DNA of 64,000 bases from Spirochaetales bacterium. GTDB taxonomy: Bacteria; Spirochaetota; Spirochaetia; CADAEX01. Each line of letters starts with the position of its first letter. The first letter of the stretch is position 1. A program made the position numbers and the translations under genes. Positions 27,101 to 36,777 of the stretch are shown here, in pieces. The stretch covers positions 1 through 64,000 of the forward strand of contig JACKPD010000016.1 of NCBI GenBank assembly GCA_024233785.1. Reading direction: 5' to 3'. The notes beneath the pieces are model-generated. The model had not been told where the DNA came from. It searched no databases and was given only the letters and a program-made list of their open reading frames with translations.

Positions 27101-28122
27101 CGGTTTTTACCCTCCGGTACAGCTTTTTCCCAAACAGCATTGGTATAAATATCAGACAATTCCAGGGTGTCTGTTATAATGCCGTTTTTTTTCAGATTAT
27201 CCACAGTTAAGGCTGCCTGTTCAGGCAGGTGAAAGCCTAAAGGTATCTCCTTGTATTTTATCAGACGTACTATCTCTTTTAGCTGGGCCATCTGGTGATT
27301 TTTTTTAAGTGTTCCGGATTTATCGTGCCTGATTACAATATCAACAGCCTCCTCCTGATGCTTCATCGCCCATTCCCATCCGCGGAGCGAGGCCCTTACC
27401 ATCCTGATGCAGAGACCAGGGTTATTATCGAATGTTGATTTTCTGGTAAAAATAATATCCCCGGGGAAATTCATTCCATAGTCCGCAAAATCAATTATAT
27501 TAATATCTTCCTTTCTGTATCCGCTTTCAAGCACGCTGAGATACTCATTGTATCTCATTGACATGACAGCATCATAAGTATTATCAAGAAAAGGGCGAAT
27601 GCTCCATTTAAGAGGGCTGATGTTAATACTGCCTAGCGGAATTTCAAGCTGGTTCATAAGGCTGTAGAACTGGATTTCATTGCCGAAAAGCCAGATACCC
27701 ACCCTTTTCCCCTTAAAATCGTATGGGGTTTTAATCCCTGATTCCGCTTTTGAAATCATAACAAGCCCGTTGCTCTGCAGAATCTGGGCAATTGAAATCA
27801 GGGGAAGCCCTTTATCTCTTGCTGCCGCAAAATCGGCAAACCACTGTATCCCGAAATCAGAAACACCTGAAGAAACTAGTGACATGGAGTCAATATCAGG
27901 GGCGCCCGGCTTTATTACAAGGTTTATCCCCTCATCATTATAGAAACCTTTATCAAGCGCCGCGTAATAGCCTGCGAACTGGCTCTGGGTAAGCCATTTA
28001 AGGGAGAGCGTTACATTATCCGGCTTCCTGTTCTGGGCCGGTAATTCATTGATTCCGGTGAAAAGGAACAGGGAAAGGAGAAAACAAAATATTTTTAAAT
28101 TTAAATTCTTTTTTTTCCGCAT
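27097..28122 (-). CDS. NMT1/THI5-like periplasmic binding protein paired with a kinase
   Basis: Exported protein of 341 aa with a signal peptide (FCFLLSLFLFTGINELPAQ). The mature region begins VTLSLKWLTQSQFAGYYAALDKGFY, the characteristic opening of NMT1/ThiY/SsuA-type binding proteins, followed by YDFKGKRVGIWLF. Such proteins usually serve ABC importers of thiamine precursors or sulfonates, but there is no permease or ATPase nearby. Instead its end overlaps a hybrid histidine kinase, so it probably acts as a ligand sensor. An upstream frame to 28152 exists, but GGAGG lies 8 nt before the ATG at 28122, which clears the preceding dhaM. Confidence 0.88.
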   Translation of the reverse strand: MRKKKNLNLKIFCFLLSLFLFTGINELPAQNRKPDNVTLSLKWLTQSQFAGYYAALDKGFYNDEGINLVIKPGAPDIDSMSLVSSGVSDFGIQWFADFAAARDKGLPLISIAQILQSNGLVMISKAESGIKTPYDFKGKRVGIWLFGNEIQFYSLMNQLEIPLGSINISPLKWSIRPFLDNTYDAVMSMRYNEYLSVLESGYRKEDINIIDFADYGMNFPGDIIFTRKSTFDNNPGLCIRMVRASLRGWEWAMKHQEEAVDIVIRHDKSGTLKKNHQMAQLKEIVRLIKYKEIPLGFHLPEQAALTVDNLKKNGIITDTLELSDIYTNAVWEKAVPEGKNR

Positions 28123-28136
28123 AATAATTTCCTCCA

Positions 28137-30728
28137 TCAGATAAATCCGCAAGTCCTCCGCACATCAGAAGTATCAACGGCTTTACTGACAATTTCAAGC
28201 GCAATTTTTTCTGAATCCATGACAGAAATACCGGAAATTATATGTTTAATAAGCGGGATCCTGTCGGGCCCCGCGCTTATTGAACTTATGCCTAGACCTA
28301 AAATAAGGCCAACCGCATCAGGGTCGGCCCCCATCTCCCCGCAGAGGCTTACAGGTATTCCGTTCTTCTTTCCTGCTTCAGCCGCCGCTCTTATGGAACG
28401 GAGTACCGCCGGATCAAAAGGATCGGCCCAGCTAGAGAGATCGGCGGTGCCCCTTTCCGCCGCCATAATATACTGAGTAAGATCATTGGTGCCGATGCTG
28501 AAAAAATCAGAAACCAAAGCCAGTTCTTCCGCCATAACAACTGAGGACGGAGTCTCAATCATTATACCGAGAGGAATTGGCCACAAGTGAGGAGTATTCT
28601 CTTTTTCAAGTTCAGTGTGGACACCATTGAGAAAGGATCTGAATTTTACCACTTCGCTCTGCTGTGATACCATTGGAAGCATTAACCTGATATTATGGCC
28701 GGCACCTGCCCTAAGGACCGCCCTCAGCTGTCTTTTTATTATACTTGGATTTGTATCATACAGCCTGATTCCCCGTCTGCCGAGATAGGGGTTTTCCTCT
28801 TCAGGGATTCCGACAAACGGGACTCTCTTATCCCCGCCGATATCAAAGGTCCGCACAGTTACGGGTTTTCCATCCATGGCAGTAAATATGGAATGAAAAT
28901 AATTGTACTGCCCGTCTTCTGAAGGCTCTACCTCCGAATGGATAAAAAGGAATTCACTTCTGATAACACCTACCCCGTCAGCCCCTTTACGGGCTGCTAT
29001 TTCCGCTTCTTCGGCTGTTGAAATATTGGCATAAACAGGGATATGTATTCCGTCTTTTGTTACAGCATTTTTTCCCGCTGCGTCAAGCAGGTGTGCGGTT
29101 TCCTCCCGGTGTTTCTTCTGTTTCAGGATCAGTAAATCTGTAATATTTTTCAAGGGATTGATAAAAACCTCTCCGCTGTATCCGTCTACTGCAGCTGTAT
29201 CACCGTTTTTCAGATCCCCTGTTATTCCGCAATTGCCTATACCCGGTATGCCAAGCGCTCTTGCGATAATTGCGGCATGAGACAATGTGCTTCCGCGGGA
29301 AAGTATAAGACCTGCAGATTTTTTATTATAAAGTTTTAAAACTGCCGAAGGAGTGAGATCTGAGGATACAATTACCGAACCTTCTGGGACAGTATCATAC
29401 AGGCCTGAAAAATAAGCAGACGGCTCTTCGCGGTTAAGAGTCAGAGCTTCAAGAATACTCAAAACCTGATGAGATACATCGCGGACATCCGCTTCCCGCA
29501 TCCTCATGTAAGGGTCTGCCATTTTCTTATAACGATTTATAATTTCCCCTGCGCACTTACTGAACGCAAAGGGAGCTGTATATTTATTTTCTTTTATCAG
29601 GCTGATGCTCTTATCCAAAAGATCCGGATCTCCAAGTATCGCGAGGTGGGCATCAAGAATATCCGCCTCGTTATTTTTCCGGTTAAGGATAAGTTTTTCC
29701 TTCTTTACCGATATCCCTTTTTTCACTTTTAAAACGGCGCTCTCAAGAAATTCAATTGCCGCAGCTGTATCATCTGTATACTCAAGCGGTACTTCAATGG
29801 AAAAATCAGGAAGAACATAGACAGGACCAATTCCGATACCTTCTGAAAAAACAAATTCTTTTCCCGCGGGTACCATATCATCACATAATGAATCAGTAGA
29901 GCTATTGCCGGATCCCGTCTCTTTTACTCCATTATTTCCAATTCCCCCCCATGTTCCTGTCCCTTCGCCGAAATTATTTTCAATAAGCACTGAAAGCTCT
30001 TTTATAAGCTCTTCAGGATTATCACCTTCGGCAGAAACGGAAATCTCATGTCCTGTCAGGATTTCAAGTGATGCAAGCTGATTCAGGCTTTTTCCGTTTG
30101 CCGGACCTTTTCCTGTTGTATTATTTGTTACTTCAACAGCGCATCCTGATGCGGATACAGCCCTTACAAATGCAGACGCGGGCCTTGCATGGAGGCCGTG
30201 AATAGTCATAATTATAAATTTCGCGGTAATTTTCTTATGATTCTGATTTACCTGTTTATCCGCTGAAGCGGGAATTACTGTCCTCTCCGCGGCAGAAATA
30301 CTTACAGCAGGAACTGCGGATGGGAGATATTCATTACCCTTCATTGAAAGGCTCATTTCAGCTTCGCTTAACGCAAAGGCGGCATCAGAACCGGACGCAC
30401 ACTGCACAGAAGCGCTTAATACCCCTTCAACAAGGGGCGCCTTTGAAAGATATACATGGCTTTTTTTATCATCATCAAGCAGGTCAAGGGCTAATTCCGC
30501 GCTTAGGACAGAGCTCCCGATATCGGTAAAGACAATAACGCCTTCAGCTGTATAAACTGATTCTATGGCAGAGAGAATGTCTGTTGCATCAGTTCCTGAT
30601 AAATCTGAACTGCCTCCCGCGCCGCCTGAGTATGCGACAGGGATTTTCACACTGCTGACTTCCGATGCGAGAGAGGAAAGGCTCTGTGCGAGCTTTCTGC
30701 TATGTGAAACAATTACAATTGAAAACAT
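28137..30728 (-). CDS. dhaM: DhaM: EIIA-HPr-Enzyme I fusion for dihydroxyacetone kinase
   Basis: PTS phosphoryl donor for the DhaK-DhaL dihydroxyacetone kinase, 863 aa. Residues 1-125 are a mannose-family EIIA domain with the active His9 (IVSHSRKL). Residues ~165-255 are an HPr domain with His180 (GLHARPASA). From about 290 the Enzyme I part begins, with phospho-His484 (STLSHAAIIARALG). Unlike the truncated E. coli DhaM, a complete PEP-binding domain follows (EFLFIHSE, TVRTFDIGGDKRVPF, FSIGTNDLTQY, and the Cys in SLCGEMGAD). It should therefore pass phosphate from PEP to DhaL without a separate Enzyme I. It starts 4 bp after dhaL. Confidence 0.94.
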   Translation of the reverse strand: MFSIVIVSHSRKLAQSLSSLASEVSSVKIPVAYSGGAGGSSDLSGTDATDILSAIESVYTAEGVIVFTDIGSSVLSAELALDLLDDDKKSHVYLSKAPLVEGVLSASVQCASGSDAAFALSEAEMSLSMKGNEYLPSAVPAVSISAAERTVIPASADKQVNQNHKKITAKFIIMTIHGLHARPASAFVRAVSASGCAVEVTNNTTGKGPANGKSLNQLASLEILTGHEISVSAEGDNPEELIKELSVLIENNFGEGTGTWGGIGNNGVKETGSGNSSTDSLCDDMVPAGKEFVFSEGIGIGPVYVLPDFSIEVPLEYTDDTAAAIEFLESAVLKVKKGISVKKEKLILNRKNNEADILDAHLAILGDPDLLDKSISLIKENKYTAPFAFSKCAGEIINRYKKMADPYMRMREADVRDVSHQVLSILEALTLNREEPSAYFSGLYDTVPEGSVIVSSDLTPSAVLKLYNKKSAGLILSRGSTLSHAAIIARALGIPGIGNCGITGDLKNGDTAAVDGYSGEVFINPLKNITDLLILKQKKHREETAHLLDAAGKNAVTKDGIHIPVYANISTAEEAEIAARKGADGVGVIRSEFLFIHSEVEPSEDGQYNYFHSIFTAMDGKPVTVRTFDIGGDKRVPFVGIPEEENPYLGRRGIRLYDTNPSIIKRQLRAVLRAGAGHNIRLMLPMVSQQSEVVKFRSFLNGVHTELEKENTPHLWPIPLGIMIETPSSVVMAEELALVSDFFSIGTNDLTQYIMAAERGTADLSSWADPFDPAVLRSIRAAAEAGKKNGIPVSLCGEMGADPDAVGLILGLGISSISAGPDRIPLIKHIISGISVMDSEKIALEIVSKAVDTSDVRRTCGFI

Positions 30729-30732
30729 CCGG

Positions 30733-31392
30733 TTATCTCAATATCTCCGAGGCCGCTTTTATCATCAGACAGCTTGAAACGGCACCCGGGTCCAGATGAC
30801 CTATGCTTCGCTCTCCAAGGTAGCTTGCCCTCCCCTTTAGCGCCTTCATGTCCTTCGTAGCATTCATTCCTGCTTCCGCGCTTTTAAGGCCCGCGGAAAG
30901 AATTTCACCTGTACTTCCGCCGGATGAAGCTGCGTCTCCCATTGCCCGAAGAGCTGGAAGCCAGGTATCAAGCATGGTTTTATCCCCTTCTTCTGCATGG
31001 CCGCGCATTTTAATCCCTTCTACTCCTTTTTCAAAGAGCGACACAAGTTCACGGCCGTCCATCTCTTTTTCTGATTTCACAGCCTGTGATATTCTAAGGA
31101 AAAAAGTACCAAGCAGGGCACCGGAAGCTCCCCCCACTGTTTTGATCAATGTCATGGAGACAGTTTTAAACAGAGAGGAGAAAGAATCAGGGCTCTGCCC
31201 CGCTGCGCCCTGAACTCCTCCGGATGACATTTTCTCAATTTCCGCCCTTACAGCAGAAAAACCCCTGTCAAGATTTATCCCGTGGTCCGCATCTCCTATC
31301 GCCGAATCAAGCTCTGTAAGGTATTCCCTGTTTTCTGAATAAATATCTGATAGCGCAAATAGCCAGTCCTTAACCTTATCAATGGTTACCAT
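30733..31392 (-). CDS. dhaL: Dihydroxyacetone kinase, ADP-binding subunit DhaL
   Basis: Nucleotide subunit of PTS-dependent dihydroxyacetone kinase, about 219 aa. The Mg-ADP-binding motif IGDADHGINLDRG sits near residue 35 and a GGASGALLGTFF-like segment follows, as in DhaL. DhaM re-phosphorylates the bound ADP. Three in-frame ATG codons (31407, 31398, 31392) are candidates: the second forms an ATGA overlap with the dhaK stop, while the third is spaced 8 nt from GGGGA and is chosen. Operon order is dhaK-dhaL-dhaM. Confidence 0.92.
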   Translation of the reverse strand: MVTIDKVKDWLFALSDIYSENREYLTELDSAIGDADHGINLDRGFSAVRAEIEKMSSGGVQGAAGQSPDSFSSLFKTVSMTLIKTVGGASGALLGTFFLRISQAVKSEKEMDGRELVSLFEKGVEGIKMRGHAEEGDKTMLDTWLPALRAMGDAASSGGSTGEILSAGLKSAEAGMNATKDMKALKGRASYLGERSIGHLDPGAVSSCLMIKAASEILR

Positions 31393-31394
31393 AT

Positions 31395-32396
31395 TCATAT
31401 TCCCCATCTTAGTGCAGGCGTCAGAACAGGATCATCCCAAAGCCCCAGCATTTCATCATCAGCCTTTAAAAGCGTAATTGAAAAGCCCTGCATCTCAAGC
31501 GAGGTAATATAATTCCCTATAAGCTTGCGTGATATCAGAATACCTTTTGATTTTGCGATTTTATAGACTTCGCCGTAAAGAAGATACAATTCAATAAGAG
31601 GGGTCCCGCCCATACCGTTAAGCATCAGGATTACCCTGTCTCCTTTTTTATAGGGAAGGTCTGAAGTGACGGCATCCATCATCATACCGGTTATTTCTGA
31701 GGCTTTTTTAAGGGGAAGCCTTTCCCGTCCCGGTTCGCCGTGAATGCCGATGCCGATTTCCATCTCGTTTTCACTAATCTGAAACGTCGGCTTTCCTGCG
31801 GCAGGAACAGTGCAGGAAGTCAGGGCCATGCCCATTGAGCGCGAGGATTCGTTTACTGCCCGGCAGATACCGGCCGTCTTTTTTAAATCGTATCCCCTTT
31901 CCGACGCTGCCCCGCATATTTTCTCCGCAAGAACTGTAGCCCCTACTCCGCGCCTGCCTTGAGTATAAAGACTGTCCTTGACAGCGACATCATCATTTAT
32001 TACAACACTTTCAGTTTTTATCCCTTCATCAGAGGCAAGCTCGGCTGCCATTTCAAAATTCATCACATCGCCTGAATAGTTTTTCACGATATTAAGAACC
32101 CCGGCCCCTCCGTCAACCGCTTTCACGGCTGCGAGTATCTGGTCCGGTGTCGGCGATGTAAAAACGTCTCCCGGACACGCAGCGTGGAGCATCCCGCGGC
32201 CGACAAACCCGCCGTGCATCGGCTCGTGTCCGCTCCCCCCTCCTGAAACAACGGCAGTCTTTCCTTTAAGAGGCGCGTCTGCCCTGATTATATAATTAGG
32301 ATCAAAAAAAACTTTCAGAAGATCAGGATGAGCTGCCTGCATCCCATGAAGCGCCTCACTTACAACAAGGCCCGGTAAATTGATTAACTTTTTCAT
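31395..32396 (-). CDS. dhaK: Dihydroxyacetone kinase, substrate-binding subunit DhaK
   Basis: Binds dihydroxyacetone covalently as a hemiaminal and transfers phosphate to it, giving glycolytic dihydroxyacetone phosphate. The 333-aa protein has the catalytic His219 in GIGIHGEPG, the substrate-pocket GGGSGHEPMHGGF (His57) and the phosphate-handling NDDVAV. It is the first gene of the dhaKLM operon. An extended -10 box (TGCTATAAT) lies about 45 bp upstream on the minus strand. No DhaR or DhaQ regulator is adjacent; the downstream binding protein and hybrid kinase may replace that function. Confidence 0.94.
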   Translation of the reverse strand: MKKLINLPGLVVSEALHGMQAAHPDLLKVFFDPNYIIRADAPLKGKTAVVSGGGSGHEPMHGGFVGRGMLHAACPGDVFTSPTPDQILAAVKAVDGGAGVLNIVKNYSGDVMNFEMAAELASDEGIKTESVVINDDVAVKDSLYTQGRRGVGATVLAEKICGAASERGYDLKKTAGICRAVNESSRSMGMALTSCTVPAAGKPTFQISENEMEIGIGIHGEPGRERLPLKKASEITGMMMDAVTSDLPYKKGDRVILMLNGMGGTPLIELYLLYGEVYKIAKSKGILISRKLIGNYITSLEMQGFSITLLKADDEMLGLWDDPVLTPALRWGI

Positions 32397-32434
32397 TTCC
32401 CTCTCCTATTCAAACTGATATACAGGTCAAGAAT

Positions 32435-32443
32435 ATTATAGCA
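32435..32443 (-). promoter_or_regulatory. Extended -10 promoter element of dhaK
   Basis: Minus-strand TGCTATAAT matches an extended -10 box. It is about 40-50 bp upstream of the dhaK start and has only a weak -35 match. Confidence 0.4.
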
Positions 32444-32447
32444 CGGA

Positions 32448-32476
32448 TTGAATATTCCGGCAGTCTTGTATATAGT
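32448..32476 (+). promoter_or_regulatory. Promoter of the aldo/keto reductase gene
   Basis: TTGAAT (32448-32453) and TATAGT (32471-32476) are separated by 17 bp and lie 27 bp upstream of the ATG, which has AAGGAG as its ribosome site. Confidence 0.55.
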
Positions 32477-32503
32477 TTATAATTCATCCAAAAGGAGCAA
32501 AAT

Positions 32504-33436
32504 ATGAAATACAGAATTCTTGGAAAATCTGGTCTTAAGGTATCGGTTATTTCTCTCGGCACATATCAGTACGGCGGAAGCTGGGGAAAGGAATATTCGC
32601 AGAAGGATGTAGATTCTATTTTTGCCGCGGCTGAAGAGGCCGGAATTAATTTTCTTGACACAGCTGAGTGCTACGGAGTTGACAACCATGCGGAAAGGCT
32701 TATAGGCAGGGCTATTGAAGGGAAAAGGGATAAATGGCTTGTTGCCACAAAATTCGGGCATGAAAGAAAAGAGCCGCAGAAAAACTCTCCCGCATGGGAA
32801 GTCAGCCAGATCCAAAATCAGCTTGAAACATCACTGAGGCTCCTTAAAACAGATTATATAGATCTCTACCAGTTTCATTCCGGCCCGGATGAAATCTTTG
32901 ATAATGACGAAATATGGACAATGCTGGATAAGGAAAAGGCAAAAGGAAAGATCCGCCACCTTGGTATTTCACTTAACAGGACGAAAAGCGACAATGAAGC
33001 TTACCAGACCCTTAACGCATTAAAAGTGGGGGCTGAAGTTATCCAGCTGAAATACAACAGGCTGGAAAGGGATGCGGAAGGGAAAATACTGCCTGCGGCT
33101 GAAAAAATGGGGCTCGGGGTAATAGGAAGGGTAGCTCTTGCGAGCGGAATGCTCAGCGGAAAGTATCAGTCCATAAATGAATTCAGCAGCGCTGAATCAA
33201 GGGCCAAGAAATACAAACCGGAACTTATAAAAAAACTTCAGCAGGAAATTGAGGAAATTATTAAAAATGAGCTTCCTGAAAATGTCCTGCTTTCCCAGTA
33301 TGCTCTTGCCTGGGTATTATCCAATCCCGCGATAAGCTGTGTTATTGCAGGTTGTAAATCAGCCGAACAGGTTAAAATAAATGCTGCGACTGCTGATCTT
33401 GAGATAATGAAGAAAAAGCACAAATTTGACATTTAA
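32504..33436 (+). CDS. Aldo/keto reductase
   Basis: NADPH-dependent carbonyl reductase of 310 aa, TIM barrel, cytoplasmic. The catalytic tetrad is visible: Asp and Tyr in FLDTAECYGVDNHAERLIGRAI, Lys in VATKFGHE and His in DLYQFHSGP. The C-terminal cofactor motif is represented by VIAGCKSAEQV. It is closest to the YajO/potassium-channel-beta-like aldo/keto reductases that handle small aldehydes. It is transcribed alone, divergently from dhaKLM across about 107 bp, so a link with triose metabolism is possible but not shown. Confidence 0.9.
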   Translation: MKYRILGKSGLKVSVISLGTYQYGGSWGKEYSQKDVDSIFAAAEEAGINFLDTAECYGVDNHAERLIGRAIEGKRDKWLVATKFGHERKEPQKNSPAWEVSQIQNQLETSLRLLKTDYIDLYQFHSGPDEIFDNDEIWTMLDKEKAKGKIRHLGISLNRTKSDNEAYQTLNALKVGAEVIQLKYNRLERDAEGKILPAAEKMGLGVIGRVALASGMLSGKYQSINEFSSAESRAKKYKPELIKKLQQEIEEIIKNELPENVLLSQYALAWVLSNPAISCVIAGCKSAEQVKINAATADLEIMKKKHKFDI

Positions 33437-33545
33437 AACACAAACCAGGGCGCATACAGGAAAGTGCAGTATTAATATTCATCAGATTATATATTAAACT
33501 GTGATAATATCTTTTGATATTTAACAACATCCTGACGGGGAATAA

Positions 33546-36206
33546 ATGTTCGCACTAAACCTTATAAGAAATATGGCACTGCTGATAACCTTAAGCATTG
33601 TTTATCAGATAATTATGGGCTTCAGGATAAAACCTGGCAGAAGGGAGAACTTTCTGGCCGGATTTCTTTTCGGGTTAATAGCCATAACAGGAATGATTAC
33701 CCCGGTAAATCTGGCACCGGGGCTTTTTTTTGACGGAAGAACAATAATCCTGACCATCGCTGGTTTCTTCGGAGGACCGGTACCTGCATTTACGGCAGCG
33801 GCAATGAGCGCGGCATTCAGATATAACATTGGGGGATCAGGTACTGTAACAGGGATCCTTACAATAGCGGAATCTGCCGCAATAGGTACTTTATTTTATT
33901 ACTTCAAAAGAAAAAAACCCTTTTTCGAGACAATCCCCGGGCTTTTTATCATAGCATTGATTGTGCATGCCGTAATGCTCCTGTGCATGCTGGCGGTAAC
34001 AACAGGGGACGGCATTGCCGTAATTAAAAAAATAGCGGCCCCGGTTCTGCTTGTATATCCCCCTGCGACAGTACTTATCGCACTGGTATTCAAGAACCAG
34101 GAAAAAAGAAGATTAATGGAAAACTCGCTTAAAATAAGTGAAAAAAAATACAGGGACTATGTTGAGTTTTCCCCGTACGGTATTTTCATTACAGACAGCG
34201 AAGGGAAATTCACCGAAGTAAACAGAAAGGCGTCTCTGATAACAGGATATAAAAAGAATGAGCTGCTGGCTATGAACTTGGGAGATATTTTTCAGCCAGA
34301 CAGAAGAGAAAGCGCGGAGACCCATTTTAGTGAAATTCTTTCCAAAGGAAGCTATTACGGGGAATTCCCCTTTATTAAAAAAGGGGGGGATAATTGTTTT
34401 ATTTCTGTGGATGCGGTGAATCTCGGGAACAATACCGTAATCGGATTTGCGCAGGACATTACTGAGCGAAAAAAAACAGATGACAGGCTTAGGTACCGCC
34501 TTTCAATAGAAATGATTATTAACACATTTACCCAGGCAATTGTAAACAGCGATTTATATGATCTGGACGGGGAGATACAGGAAGCCCTGAAATCACTTGG
34601 CACAGTTACACAGACAGACAGGGTATATCTTTTTCTTTACAACACTGATTTAACTGTTTTCTCCAATACACACGAGTGGTGCGCCGAAGGAATTGATGCC
34701 CATATCAGTTATTTCCAGGATATTCCTGTAAACTCATTTCCATGGTGGACTGAGCAGATGACAAGCAATACATCTGTAATTTTCAATGATGTGGGCGACA
34801 TGCCAGATGAATCAAAAAAAATCAAGGATATATTTATTGAACATAACATATTGTCGATTGCGGTAATTCCTTTATTTCATGACGGCAAGCTCACAGGTTC
34901 CCTGGGATTTGATTCAATCAAAAAAAGCAAACAATGGACTATGGATGATACAGACCTTTTGAAATTGACCGGAAACCTGTTCTGCAGCGCCATAGTCCAT
35001 AAAAATGAAATCGAAGAAAGGAACAGGCTCAATGAACAGCTTGTACAGGCTCAGAAGCTTGAATCCATAGGGCGCCTCGCCGGAGGCGTTGCGCATGACT
35101 TCAACAATATCCTGCAGGTTATTATGGGTTTCTCGGAAATGGCGATGGATGACATACCAGCGGATTCAGGTAAAGTGAGAAATTATCTTGACGAGATTAA
35201 TAAGGCAGCCAGGCGCTCGGCAGGACTTACCGGTCAGCTTCTTGCCTTTGCGCGCAGACAAACCATTCAACCAGAGAATATAAATCTCAACACAGTTATT
35301 GGATCCTCAATAAAAATGCTTGAGAGGCTTATCGGCGAGAATATTAAGCTTATATGGACTCCCGGAGAAAACCTGTGGAACACAATGACTGACATTTCAC
35401 AGATAAACCAGATTATTGCCAATCTTGCTGTTAACGCCAGAGATGCGCTGGAAGGAAGCAGCGGCGGTAAAATAATTATTGAGACACACAATACTGTTAT
35501 TGATGAGACATATCTTAAACGAAATGCTTTTTTTGAGCCTGGTGAATATATAATTCTTGCCGTAAGTGATAACGGTAAAGGGATGGACAGCGAAACAATC
35601 TCCCATATTTTCGAGCCTTTTTACACAACAAAGGGGAAAGAAGGAACAGGACTGGGACTTTCCACGGTCTACGGAATAATGAAGCAGAACAGGGGTTTTA
35701 TAAATACATACAGCGAAGTCGGTGCCGGAACAACTATCAAGCTGTACTTCAGAAAACATTCAGAACAGGAATTGCCTGTTCCAGAACCTGTTAAGGAAAA
35801 AGAAATCAGGGCCCGGATGCAGCAGACACAGACAATCCTTATTGTTGAAGACGAGGAAACTATATTGACCCTAGCGGCTGAAATACTTAAAAGAGCAGGT
35901 TATTTTGTATTGACAGCTGAAAACGGGGAAAAAGCGGTTGCTCTTTCCGGCAGGGTGAATGATAAAATCGATCTTCTGATTACCGATGTTGTTCTTCCGG
36001 AAATGAACGGGAAAAAACTCGCGGAAAGTATTTCAGCGTTAATGCCCGGTATTAAAACGCTGTTCATGTCAGGCTACACGGCAAATGTTATTGCCCATCA
36101 GGGGATACTTGATGAGGGGATAAATTTTATCCAGAAACCTTTTTCAGTGAAGGAACTTTTAACAAAGGTTAATCAGATTATGTCAGAGGACAGCCTTAGT
36201 GTATAA
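33546..36206 (+). CDS. Hybrid sensor histidine kinase, 5TM-PAS-GAF
   Basis: Large membrane kinase of 886 aa. Residues 1-185 form a 5-6 helix sensor of the LytS/5TMR type (motifs GFRIKPGRRENFLAGFLFG, DGRTIILTIAGFFGGP). A PAS domain (about 200-310: DYVEFSPYGIFITDSEGKFTEVN) and a GAF domain (about 330-485) follow. HisKA has the phospho-His in GGVAHDFNNIL, HATPase has NARDALEG, DNGKGMD and GTGLGLSTVYG, and a C-terminal receiver has the phospho-Asp in LLITDVVLPEMNG. It is transcribed alone. No dedicated response regulator gene is next to it. Confidence 0.93.
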   Translation: MFALNLIRNMALLITLSIVYQIIMGFRIKPGRRENFLAGFLFGLIAITGMITPVNLAPGLFFDGRTIILTIAGFFGGPVPAFTAAAMSAAFRYNIGGSGTVTGILTIAESAAIGTLFYYFKRKKPFFETIPGLFIIALIVHAVMLLCMLAVTTGDGIAVIKKIAAPVLLVYPPATVLIALVFKNQEKRRLMENSLKISEKKYRDYVEFSPYGIFITDSEGKFTEVNRKASLITGYKKNELLAMNLGDIFQPDRRESAETHFSEILSKGSYYGEFPFIKKGGDNCFISVDAVNLGNNTVIGFAQDITERKKTDDRLRYRLSIEMIINTFTQAIVNSDLYDLDGEIQEALKSLGTVTQTDRVYLFLYNTDLTVFSNTHEWCAEGIDAHISYFQDIPVNSFPWWTEQMTSNTSVIFNDVGDMPDESKKIKDIFIEHNILSIAVIPLFHDGKLTGSLGFDSIKKSKQWTMDDTDLLKLTGNLFCSAIVHKNEIEERNRLNEQLVQAQKLESIGRLAGGVAHDFNNILQVIMGFSEMAMDDIPADSGKVRNYLDEINKAARRSAGLTGQLLAFARRQTIQPENINLNTVIGSSIKMLERLIGENIKLIWTPGENLWNTMTDISQINQIIANLAVNARDALEGSSGGKIIIETHNTVIDETYLKRNAFFEPGEYIILAVSDNGKGMDSETISHIFEPFYTTKGKEGTGLGLSTVYGIMKQNRGFINTYSEVGAGTTIKLYFRKHSEQELPVPEPVKEKEIRARMQQTQTILIVEDEETILTLAAEILKRAGYFVLTAENGEKAVALSGRVNDKIDLLITDVVLPEMNGKKLAESISALMPGIKTLFMSGYTANVIAHQGILDEGINFIQKPFSVKELLTKVNQIMSEDSLSV

Positions 36207-36276
36207 TCCGGCTGGTTTTCCTTTAGTTTGCCTGATCTAAAAACAGGGAGCTGCTTTTATATAAAAGGGCGGGTTT

Positions 36277-36759
36277 TCATTTCATAAGGTCAAGCAGTTT
36301 CAACGCCTCATCAACAGTATCCCATTTTTCGGAAAAAATACCGCCGCTTTGTCCTTTAATTTTTTTCATTATCATCCGGATGAAAAAATTATGCTGATCA
36401 GGATCAAACCTTCCGCCGATCCAGAGCTTTCCCGCCGCCCTTTCAAGCAGTGCCATGGGAAAGGTATTTTCAAAATACTGCCCGTATTCCTTTTCCTCAA
36501 GGCCTGCTAAAACAAGAATAATATTTTTTTTCTCCAGCAGCTGAATATTAAGTCTGCAGAAATTCCTGATTTTTTTTCCGGCGGATCCGGCATGGATTGA
36601 TGAGGCAAGTATAACAGTATCAAAGTTCTCAATTTCAGCTGGCGGTATTCCTTTTTTAATATCAAGAGCAGTAAAACCTTCTCCATACTTTTTAGCGAGT
36701 TTTTCACCCCATGCAGAAACATAACCCTTATCAGAACTGTAAATAAAAACTGTTTTCAT
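36277..36759 (-). CDS. Flavodoxin-domain protein
   Basis: Cytoplasmic flavin-binding protein of 160 aa. The FMN phosphate loop SSDKGYVSAWGEKLA follows the first strand (TVFIYS), and ILASSIHAGSAGKKIRNF matches the flavodoxin subgroup that includes HemG-like proteins. Membership in haem synthesis is not supported by neighbours. The gene is the last of the DUF3798/BMP importer operon, 18 bp after the small membrane-anchored protein, so it may be an electron carrier for metabolism of the imported compound. Confidence 0.82.
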   Translation of the reverse strand: MKTVFIYSSDKGYVSAWGEKLAKKYGEGFTALDIKKGIPPAEIENFDTVILASSIHAGSAGKKIRNFCRLNIQLLEKKNIILVLAGLEEKEYGQYFENTFPMALLERAAGKLWIGGRFDPDQHNFFIRMIMKKIKGQSGGIFSEKWDTVDEALKLLDLMK

Positions 36760-36777
36760 TGTTTATCTCCAATTTAA

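Noticed and set aside
36277..36759. Naming the flavodoxin protein HemG
   Set aside because: It only shares the flavodoxin fold; no haem genes are nearby and key family evidence is missing.
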